Assembly (NCBI GenBank): GCA_039190005.1
Contig: JBCCYM010000077.1
Coordinates: forward strand, 1 to 7,180
Direction of reading: 5' to 3'
Length of the DNA stretch: 7,180 bases
Source of the DNA: JBCCYM01 sp039190005
Lineage (GTDB): Bacteria; Pseudomonadota; Gammaproteobacteria; UBA12402
The notes beneath the pieces are model-generated. The model did no database searches. It was not told the DNA's origin and saw nothing but the letters and a program-made list of their open reading frames with translations. Position numbers and translations under genes: made by a program. Positions 1-5,362 of the stretch are shown one piece after another. Position 1 is the first letter of the stretch. Every line of letters begins with the position of its first letter.

Positions 1-21
1 ATACCCTAAGAATTACATCTC

Positions 22-48
22 TTGGGATCATTGAGTATAGTTTATAAT
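22..48 (+). promoter_or_regulatory. Candidate sigma-70 promoter, SecD-head-like gene
   Basis: A perfect TATAAT lies at 43-48, with TTGGGA at 22-27 as a possible -35 box and a short 15-base spacer. The -10 box ends only four bases before the ATG at 53, so a start site at the usual distance would fall at or just inside the start codon. The mRNA would then be leaderless or nearly so, which fits the lack of any Shine-Dalgarno sequence. Alternatively the real promoter lies upstream of the window. AT-rich sequence makes chance -10 boxes common. Confidence 0.4.
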
Positions 49-52
49 AAAA

Positions 53-496
53 ATGAAACGACATATTCAAATATACCATCTAGTAATTTTAGCCATACTG
101 TGCTTGCTCATAAATACAGTCCATGCAAAAATAAATTGCCTAGCAAGCAAAGATAAAGCTGTAATATTATATTTCACCCATAATGAAATTTGTCGGCAAT
201 TAAACGATATGTTACTTATAAATCCAAACAAAGAAACTGCACAAAAACTGTACAAATTGACCTCAGATAACATTGGTAAGAAAGCCATCATCGTTTATAA
301 CGATGATATGAAAGGTTTTGAAATGACTATCGCTAATCGTGTTACGCTATCTGAAAACAAAAAATGTGTAAAATTTAGTGAAGCAACCATTCAGACAGCT
401 TTTAATAAAAATATCTCATTGCCGGATTATAGTGAAAAATTTAAACATAAATTTAAACCTTGCTCAGAAAAAAGTCAGGATATTAAAAACCGCTAA
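53..496 (+). CDS. Secreted protein resembling the SecD P1-head domain
   Basis: This 147-residue protein begins with a clear signal peptide: basic MKRH, a hydrophobic stretch at about residues 9-22, and a probable cleavage site after VHA (residue 25). The mature part resembles the periplasmic P1-head subdomain of SecD. Residues 67-77 (LYKLTSDNIGK) match 9 of 11 residues of SecD 375-385 in this window (LYKITSDNVGK). The preceding VILYFT strand also fits the family pattern, and a later ATIQTAF matches SecD ATINDAF (421-427). There are no other SecD domains and no membrane segment after the signal peptide. The mature part has four cysteines (29, 47, 105, 137), which could form disulfides in the periplasm. 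SecD's P1 head is thought to contact translocating preproteins; whether this stand-alone copy does so is unknown. The gene is AT-richer than secD and has no visible ribosome binding site. Its last 33 bases overlap the end of the convergent BPL_N gene. Confidence 0.8.
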   Translation: MKRHIQIYHLVILAILCLLINTVHAKINCLASKDKAVILYFTHNEICRQLNDMLLINPNKETAQKLYKLTSDNIGKKAIIVYNDDMKGFEMTIANRVTLSENKKCVKFSEATIQTAFNKNISLPDYSEKFKHKFKPCSEKSQDIKNR

Positions 497-1237
497 TAGC
501 TTTGCAAATAACTGCTGACGCAAATGATCGGTCCTTATGATTTGTTGAGCAAGGGTATGTTGCCTATTTTTATGAAATAGACGTGATTGCGGCGAGACTT
601 CAAAATGAACGCCTGACAATATGGCTTTCCCTTTCCCGACGTTACACATAACAATTGCTGGTAGTTGATTTTCAAGATCAATATAGCGTGCCAGCACTGA
701 ATGCTGAATCGAATTTGTAGTGTCTTTAAAATAACAACCACCATTAAAATACACCGTAACTGCCTGGTCAATACCCTCAACAGCAAGTTTTGCCGGACCA
801 ACACCGCTATCACTATCGTAATCAAATGGCAATGGATATGTCGGTCCCTGCGCCATGCCGGAATAAAAATTTAATGGACCAGTGACATCTACTTCATTCT
901 CGGTACCCATAGCAAATAACGTACGCGCAGCGCCATAATAGGCGCCAGCACAAATGCCAAGATAGTTACCACCATTTTCAACATAAGCGCGAATACGTTG
1001 ATTACCAACATGACCTAATGCTTGGTAATAAGGCAAACTGCGACCACCGGGAATCACCAATAAGCAAGTGCGTGTCTCCCATGACGTCGTATTAAGATAA
1101 GCCGCGTCAACAATGTATACGTGATACTTTTGTTGATCAATCACAGCAGCGAAAGCATAGAAAGCATCGATGAGTGTGTCTTTATCAACACCCTCATCAT
1201 AGAAAATGACAATGGTATTTTTGATAGGAGAATTCAG
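464..1237 (-). CDS. BPL_N-type glutamine amidotransferase-like protein (start uncertain)
   Basis: The product resembles the BPL_N family, named after the N-terminal half of yeast biotin-protein ligase, which has a class I glutamine amidotransferase-like fold. Its bacterial role is unknown. Counting from the CTG at 1237 (257 residues), it shows a first strand and loop NTIVIFYDEG (7-16), a PGGR motif (63-66), a nucleophile elbow GICAGAYYG with Cys96, the family-typical VYFNGG, and GVHFE with His211 and Glu213. The catalytic Cys-His-Glu set is therefore complete. The first common start codon is GTG at 1144, but that start would delete the first strand of the fold. Upstream the frame is open to a stop at 1262-1264 and has no ATG, GTG or TTG. 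The best remaining candidate is CTG at 1237-1235, which overlaps the secF stop (CTGA) and would suit translational coupling. Expression from secF by slippage, or a damaged start, are the alternatives. It is the last gene of the probable yajC-secDF transcript. Confidence 0.75.
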   Translation of the reverse strand: MNSPIKNTIVIFYDEGVDKDTLIDAFYAFAAVIDQQKYHVYIVDAAYLNTTSWETRTCLLVIPGGRSLPYYQALGHVGNQRIRAYVENGGNYLGICAGAYYGAARTLFAMGTENEVDVTGPLNFYSGMAQGPTYPLPFDYDSDSGVGPAKLAVEGIDQAVTVYFNGGCYFKDTTNSIQHSVLARYIDLENQLPAIVMCNVGKGKAILSGVHFEVSPQSRLFHKNRQHTLAQQIIRTDHLRQQLFAKLLAVFNILTFF

Positions 1238-2169
1238 GGACGGTATTCCACTTCTTTTTTCTCAGACGGTAATAAATCTTTACGATTTAAACCCAAAGCG
1301 ACGGCTAAGGCGCCGGCCACATAAATTGACGAATAGGTACCAATGACAATACCAATCACCAAAGCAACCGAGAATGAGCGAATACTAGGACCACCTAAAA
1401 ACAGTAACGATAACACCACGACTAATGTTAACGCCGACGTCATCACGGTACGTGAAAGTGTTTGATTGATTGAGGTATTGACGACATTAACCGCGTTGGC
1501 GTTACGCATCCGACGAAAATTCTCCCGCACTCGGTCAAATACTACAATGGTATCATTTAATGAATAACCGATAACCGTTAATACTGCCGCTAAGGCGGTT
1601 AAATCAAACTGGATATGGAAAAACGAGAAAATACCGAGAATCAACACCGGATCATGAATCAAGGCGACAGCCGAACTGATGGCCATGCGGTATTCAAAAC
1701 GAAAGGTAATATAAATAGAAATCAGAATCATAGAAATCACAACAGCTAGAATGCCCTGATTCGCCAGTTCTCGACTCACTTGCGCGCCTATTGAACTGAC
1801 TCGTTGTATTTGTGCTTTTGGAAATGTCTGGCTCAATTTGTCAGTAATCACTTTACTTTCCCTTGCCTCATCACCGGCTATTTTTTTATCCAACGCGATG
1901 GTAATCAAAATATCACGCGTGCTACCATAACTTTGTACCCGAGAATCATTAAAACCATCGGCGGCTAATTTTTGTCTGACTTGCGCTAAATCAACACTTT
2001 GAGGAAAATCCAACACCACTTGCGTGCCACCGGTGAAATCCAAACCCCAGTTTAAACCATTGACAAAAAGCGAACCGATAGAGGCAATAAATAATACACC
2101 GGAAATAATCGCCGCGATAAAACGCAAACGCATAAAATCGATTCGAGTGTTCTGTTTAAAAAATTCCAC
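1234..2169 (-). CDS. secF: Protein translocase subunit SecF
   Basis: SecF pairs with SecD in the inner membrane and uses the proton gradient to help pull proteins through SecYEG into the periplasm. The 311-residue product is full length. It has a first membrane segment at about 17-37, the hallmark GLDFTGGT at 42-49, a periplasmic P4-type domain at about 50-135, and five more membrane segments. Among these is the conserved IGYSLNDTIVVFDRVREN block at about 200-217, with Asp206 and Arg213. The start is GTG at 2169, chosen because the N-terminus EFFKQNTRIDFM matches the usual SecF beginning. The next Met (13) would lose it. An AGG close to the GTG is too near to be a good Shine-Dalgarno. It begins 12 bases after secD stops, and its TGA stop overlaps the possible CTG start of the next gene. 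Nothing is missing. Confidence 0.97.
   Translation of the reverse strand: MEFFKQNTRIDFMRLRFIAAIISGVLFIASIGSLFVNGLNWGLDFTGGTQVVLDFPQSVDLAQVRQKLAADGFNDSRVQSYGSTRDILITIALDKKIAGDEARESKVITDKLSQTFPKAQIQRVSSIGAQVSRELANQGILAVVISMILISIYITFRFEYRMAISSAVALIHDPVLILGIFSFFHIQFDLTALAAVLTVIGYSLNDTIVVFDRVRENFRRMRNANAVNVVNTSINQTLSRTVMTSALTLVVVLSLLFLGGPSIRSFSVALVIGIVIGTYSSIYVAGALAVALGLNRKDLLPSEKKEVEYRP
1255..1260 (-). other. A6 run near the secF 3' end, possible slippage site
   Basis: On the coding strand secF reads GAG AAA AAA GAA here, eight codons before its stop. The -1 frame is the BPL_N frame. It is closed by TGA at 1262-1264 just before the run and open from 1261 to the BPL_N stop. Slipping back one base in this run would join SecF to the BPL_N protein. 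In the secF frame it is not the classical A AAA AAG heptamer, because the run begins at a first codon position. Support is positional only. Confidence 0.25.
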
Positions 2170-2181
2170 CTTATTATTTAC

Positions 2182-4116
2182 CTATTTTACTTTAATGCCG
2201 ATTGACAAGTTTTTCAGTTTTTTACCACCATAAATAAAATTAACCATGGCGCGCGTGTACGTAATTGCTGTCAACATTGATGTAAACAAACCAATGGTTA
2301 ACACAATCGCAAAGCCTTTAATCGGTCCACTACCAATACCAAAAAGCACCAAGGCGGCAATCAGCGTGGTCAGCTGAGCATCAACAATGGTGATAATCGC
2401 GCGGCCATAACCGGCTTGAATTGCTGTTTGTACCGGCACGCCCTGTCGTAATTCTTCACGAATACGTTCAAATATCAACACATTACCATCCACCGCCATC
2501 CCAATGGTCAATACCAAACTGGCAATACCGGGGAATGTCAATACGCCCTCCAAGAGTGACATGATGGCAACAATCAATAACAAATTAATCACCAAGGCCA
2601 GATCAGCAATCAGTCCCATAGTGCGATAATAAAGCAGCATGAATAACACAACTAAAATAAAGCCTACTTCAACTGATAATTTACCGCGTTCGACATTTTT
2701 CTTACCCATACTGGGGCCGATCTGATTTTCAGATAAGACGGCTAATGCTGCCGGCAGTGAACCCGCGCGTAACAGTAAGGCCAACTGCTGCGCCGATGCC
2801 GCGGAAGATAGCCCCATAATGACAAAACTTGAACCGAAAGCATCATTAATTGTCGCCACATTAATGACGCGACTGATTTTCTTATAGGTTATTTTATCTT
2901 TACCATCAGCGCCTTTTATAACCTGGCTCGGCTTTGTTTCGGTATAAACAACCGCCATCAGCTTGCCGACATTGTCCGAAGTGATTTTGTATAATTTGCT
3001 TTGGGCGCTACCACCCACCTGTACCTGCACTTGTGGACGACCATCCTGTTGGCTTAATGATGATGAGGCGCTGGTGATATTATCACCCGATAACACCACT
3101 TCGCTTTTCAACAATATTGGATTACCTTTGTCATCTTTAAACAAGATATCACCCGGTGGAATATTACCACTGCTTGCCGCGGCGGCGGCGTCATTCTGCA
3201 TATCAACCAGATGTGTTTCGATTGTCGCGGTCTTGCCAAGAATTTCCTTGGCTTCAGTAGCATCAGACACGCCAGGCAAATCAACCGAGATGCGATCAAC
3301 GCCCTGTTGTTGTACTTGCGCTTCGCTCACACCCAATTCATTGACTCGCCGATTCAAGGTATCAATCGTGCGTTGTATGGTGTATTGGCGAATCTGGTTC
3401 AAGGCCGGCAAAGACAAGGTGCCCGCGAGTGTATATTGCCCACCCTGCGACTGTTTTTGCCAGGTGTATTGTGAAAATTGATCAATGGATAAAGCGTTTT
3501 CAGCACTATCCATCGCTTGTTGATTGGCAAAACTAATGGCAACCCCCTGATCACTGGGTTTAATGGCCGTGTAGCGAATATTCTGCTTGCGTAATTCTTG
3601 GGCGATATCACGAACACTATTCTGCTGTCGCTGCTGAATGACTGAGGCGACATCAACCTGTAATAACAAGCTCATGCCACCGCGCAAATCGAGCCCCAAG
3701 CGCATGGGTCGGGCATTTAACGCTAATAACCAGGATGGGGTTGAGGTCACATTCATTGTTGCCACAACATAGCTATTCCCTAATGATTTTATTAACGCGT
3801 TCTTACCGGCTAATTGATTATCCGAATCGGTGAAGCGAACTAACACATCATTCCCCTCAAGCTTTGCTGAACGATAGGGAATATTAGCCTTTTTTAAGTC
3901 ACTTTCTATTTGCGTCACTTCCGCTTGCTGCAAACGCTGACCAGGTATGGTGCCGGCTATTTGTACCGCCGGATCATAACCAAACAGATTTGGTAGCGCG
4001 TAAAGAATCGCGAATAGTAAAATAATAATAAGCAGTATGCCCATCCATAATGGCGTTTTATTCATATTAGCGCTGGATTGAACGTATTTGTTACTGTGTG
4101 GGTTATTAAAAAACAT
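2182..4116 (-). CDS. secD: Protein translocase subunit SecD
   Basis: SecD is the large partner of SecF in proton-driven late-stage protein export. The 644-residue product has a first membrane segment at about 24-42, followed by the conserved NLFGYDPAVQI stretch and LGLDLRGGM (140-148). The periplasmic P1 base follows, with NRRVNELGVSEAQVQQQG (255-272), then the P1 head (about 340-435). The conserved ENQIGPSMG (463-471) follows, and five C-terminal membrane segments carry IGMAVDGNVLIFERIREE (538-555). Asp543 is in the position expected for the proton-path aspartate. The ATG at 4116 gives a 17-residue N-terminal extension compared with usual SecD. Met18 (4065), beginning MNKTPLWMG, matches the typical start better. 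Neither start has a good Shine-Dalgarno. The gene lies 12 bases after yajC and 12 before secF. Its P1 head is the closest relative visible here of the secreted protein at 53-496. Confidence 0.97.
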   Translation of the reverse strand: MFFNNPHSNKYVQSSANMNKTPLWMGILLIIILLFAILYALPNLFGYDPAVQIAGTIPGQRLQQAEVTQIESDLKKANIPYRSAKLEGNDVLVRFTDSDNQLAGKNALIKSLGNSYVVATMNVTSTPSWLLALNARPMRLGLDLRGGMSLLLQVDVASVIQQRQQNSVRDIAQELRKQNIRYTAIKPSDQGVAISFANQQAMDSAENALSIDQFSQYTWQKQSQGGQYTLAGTLSLPALNQIRQYTIQRTIDTLNRRVNELGVSEAQVQQQGVDRISVDLPGVSDATEAKEILGKTATIETHLVDMQNDAAAAASSGNIPPGDILFKDDKGNPILLKSEVVLSGDNITSASSSLSQQDGRPQVQVQVGGSAQSKLYKITSDNVGKLMAVVYTETKPSQVIKGADGKDKITYKKISRVINVATINDAFGSSFVIMGLSSAASAQQLALLLRAGSLPAALAVLSENQIGPSMGKKNVERGKLSVEVGFILVVLFMLLYYRTMGLIADLALVINLLLIVAIMSLLEGVLTFPGIASLVLTIGMAVDGNVLIFERIREELRQGVPVQTAIQAGYGRAIITIVDAQLTTLIAALVLFGIGSGPIKGFAIVLTIGLFTSMLTAITYTRAMVNFIYGGKKLKNLSIGIKVK

Positions 4117-4128
4117 TGCTAGCTATAT

Positions 4129-4476
4129 TTAATTAACATCACCATTCATTGTGCCTTTAGGTAAAATACCGGAAATCGCTGATTTTTGTACAGTGATTTC
4201 AACACCCTTGGAAACTTCAATATTGACAAAGTTCTCACGCAATTTAGTCACTTTACCGACAATACCACTGCTACACATGACTTCGTCACCAATATGCATC
4301 GAAGACAACATATCACGCTGTTGCTTCATTTTTTTGCTTTGTGGTCGCCAGATTAAAAAATAAAAAATCGCGACAAAGACAACAATCATTAAAATCATTT
4401 GATACATTGGATTGTGTGCCCCAGTCGTTGTCGCGGCAGGCGTTGCCGCTAAAACATCATTTACCAATAAACTCAT
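4129..4476 (-). CDS. yajC: Preprotein translocase accessory subunit YajC
   Basis: YajC is a small single-span inner-membrane protein that associates with SecDF and the Sec holotranslocon. The 115-residue length is usual. After a short Ala/Thr-rich N-terminus comes one membrane segment (about 25-43), ending in the family hallmark FLIWRPQSKKMKQ. The cytoplasmic domain follows, with the conserved GDEVMCSSGIVGKVTKL and a terminal SAISGILPKG stretch. It has the best ribosome binding site of the operon, AGAGAGG at 4484-4490 seven bases before ATG. It is first in the yajC-secD-secF order typical of gammaproteobacteria. The tgt and queA genes often found upstream are absent here, replaced by a divergent Hfq-like gene. 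Confidence 0.96.
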   Translation of the reverse strand: MSLLVNDVLAATPAATTTGAHNPMYQMILMIVVFVAIFYFLIWRPQSKKMKQQRDMLSSMHIGDEVMCSSGIVGKVTKLRENFVNIEVSKGVEITVQKSAISGILPKGTMNGDVN

Positions 4477-4553
4477 TTATATACCTCTCTTATGTGTCAA
4501 TAAATCGGTGACCAGCACCAATATTTTCTGCTCTAATTTTTTCTAAAAAGAGT

Positions 4554-4579
4554 ATTGTATACGAAGTTTGTTACAAACT
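4554..4579 (-). promoter_or_regulatory. Dyad and possible -10 box upstream of yajC
   Basis: A perfect 15-base dyad, AGTTTGT-T-ACAAACT, lies at 4565-4579. In the minus direction it is followed after three bases by TATACAAT (4561-4554), a reasonable -10 box. No good -35 box is seen at the right distance. A factor bound to the dyad would sit over the spacer and could control the sec operon, and possibly also the divergent Hfq-like gene. It could also be chance in AT-rich DNA. The leader from here to yajC would be about 70 bases. Confidence 0.35.
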
Positions 4580-4659
4580 CACCTACTATTTTGCATAAAA
4601 TTACTACATTTGCTTAAAAGGTCTTGAAAGATCAAAAATCTGTATCCTTTAGAAAATAC

Positions 4660-4687
4660 TTGAATATCAAAGAATTTAGGTTAAAAT
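4660..4687 (+). promoter_or_regulatory. Candidate promoter of the Hfq-like gene
   Basis: TTGAAT at 4660-4665 and TAAAAT at 4682-4687 are separated by 16 bases, a fair sigma-70 match. Transcription would start near 4694, giving a leader of about 32 bases. The leader has only a weak, distant TGGA (4707-4710) before the ATG at 4726, so translation initiation is probably inefficient or does not depend on Shine-Dalgarno pairing. Confidence 0.45.
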
Positions 4688-4725
4688 GTCGCTAATAATT
4701 ACTTTTTGGAATATAACTATAGAAA

Positions 4726-4965
4726 ATGGAACAAAACAGTTTAGAACACGAGTACCTAAAAAAACTCTACGAGCAAAGCTGTCTCGCGCTGATTTATCTT
4801 AAAAATGGCCTTTGTCTACGTGGTTATCTTGAAAAGTATAACGATGTCGCTTTTCTCTTACGTCTGGAAAATAAATTTCAACTGGTATTTCGCGATAAAA
4901 TAGCCACAATCGTTAACACAAGACATAAAAAATCAACCATATCACGACGTAGAAGAGTATTGTGA
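4726..4965 (+). CDS. Diverged Hfq/Sm-like RNA-binding protein
   Basis: This 79-residue protein aligns along its length with Hfq, the hexameric RNA chaperone, remembered here from E. coli. NSLEHEYLKKL matches the N-terminal helix (SLQDPFLNAL). LIYLKNGLCLRGYLEKYND matches Sm1 (SIYLVNGIKLQGQIESFDQ). FRDKIATIV matches Sm2 (YKHAISTVV). There is one extra residue before Sm2. Tyr24 and Gly28 correspond to the conserved Y25 and G29, so the distal A-rich-RNA face may be partly kept. The proximal-face signature YKH is FRD, Gln8 is Glu7, and the rim arginines (R16, R17, R19) are Tyr, Glu and Ser. The C-tail is short and basic, with four arginines (74-77). It is a paralogue or remote relative, not standard Hfq, and the usual miaA/hflX neighbours are absent. 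Whether it forms a hexamer or binds RNA is unknown. It is divergent from yajC and ends one base before a hairpin. Confidence 0.82.
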   Translation: MEQNSLEHEYLKKLYEQSCLALIYLKNGLCLRGYLEKYNDVAFLLRLENKFQLVFRDKIATIVNTRHKKSTISRRRRVL

Positions 4966-4966
4966 A

Positions 4967-4986
4967 CTAAAAACCACGGTTTTTAG
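4967..4986. terminator. Hairpin shared by two convergent genes
   Basis: CTAAAAACC (4967-4975) and GGTTTTTAG (4978-4986) are exact reverse complements around a two-base centre, so the terminal pair must open to form a loop. The hairpin lies between the Hfq-like stop (4965) and the minus-strand ORF stop (4989-4991) and carries a T run in its second arm on both strands. This suggests a short bidirectional terminator. The stem is A-T rich and no long T tract follows it, so its strength is uncertain. Confidence 0.5.
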
Positions 4987-4988
4987 AT

Positions 4989-5171
4989 TTAATCATGGTA
5001 TCCAATAGCTTCCCAACGACACTTTTGACCTGATTTTTTCCGTGGTGGTCTATGCCAGGCATTTAGTCGCGGATAAGGTCGTGGACAACCAGTGGCATCC
5101 CAGTGTAGAAGTTTACCACGACTGCGATATGCCATATTAAATCTATGATGTTCTTTTGATATATCCACCAA
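4989..5171 (-). CDS. Small basic hypothetical protein (60 aa)
   Basis: I do not recognise this protein. With a TTG start at 5171 it is 60 residues, basic, and rich in Trp, His, Pro and Arg, with two cysteines (29 and 51) and a central HWDATGCPRPYP stretch. It has no signal peptide or membrane segment. Support for a real gene comes from its context: a TATAAT box upstream (5215-5220) and a hairpin just after its stop. GTG at 5168 is an alternative start, and ATG at 5135 (Met13) would give a 48-residue product. AGAGAAG lies directly before the TTG, too close for a normal Shine-Dalgarno. An in-frame ATG at 5195-5193 is followed at once by TGA, so the gene may have lost its original start to a nonsense change. 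It could be a pseudogene, or a transcript that acts as RNA. Confidence 0.45.
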   Translation of the reverse strand: MVDISKEHHRFNMAYRSRGKLLHWDATGCPRPYPRLNAWHRPPRKKSGQKCRWEAIGYHD

Positions 5172-5214
5172 CTTCTCTTGTTGCTTATCTCACATACGGA
5201 CACATTTGCGACCC

Positions 5215-5243
5215 ATTATACACAAATTAACACAGAATACCAG
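5215..5243 (-). promoter_or_regulatory. Candidate promoter of the 60-residue ORF
   Basis: On the minus strand a perfect TATAAT lies at 5220-5215, followed by GGG. The hexamer 17 bases upstream is CTGGTA (5243-5238), a poor -35 box, so it would depend on the strong -10 or on an activator. Transcription would start near 5208 and run about 240 bases to the hairpin at 4967-4986. Confidence 0.4.
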
Positions 5244-5261
5244 TAAAAACTCAGCATGAAT

Positions 5262-5289
5262 TTGGCATTTTAGTATTTTACTTTATGAT
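5262..5289 (+). promoter_or_regulatory. Candidate gltX promoter
   Basis: TTGGCA (5262-5267) and TATGAT (5284-5289) are separated by 16 bases, a good sigma-70 match about 75 bases before gltX. The leader would be about 67 bases. It is back to back with the minus-strand promoter at 5215-5243, so the two transcripts diverge here. Confidence 0.5.
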
Positions 5290-5362
5290 ATAACGTCATT
5301 GTAATGCCAGTTAAGCTGTAATATGATGCCCATTGAACATGTAAAGAAAATCAAAATAACCG

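Noticed and set aside
1121..1324. 67-codon + strand ORF across the secF/BPL_N junction
   Set aside because: It is antisense to two genes, with no promoter or ribosome binding site and no recognisable motif.
2963..3481. 172-codon + strand ORF rich in Cys and Pro
   Set aside because: It lies wholly antisense to the conserved P1 part of secD. Its composition is the mirror of secD codons, and it has no signal of its own.
4495..4500. TTGACA on the minus strand, a perfect -35 hexamer before yajC
   Set aside because: A matching -10 box at 16-18 bases would fall across the yajC start codon and would leave no room for the good ribosome binding site.
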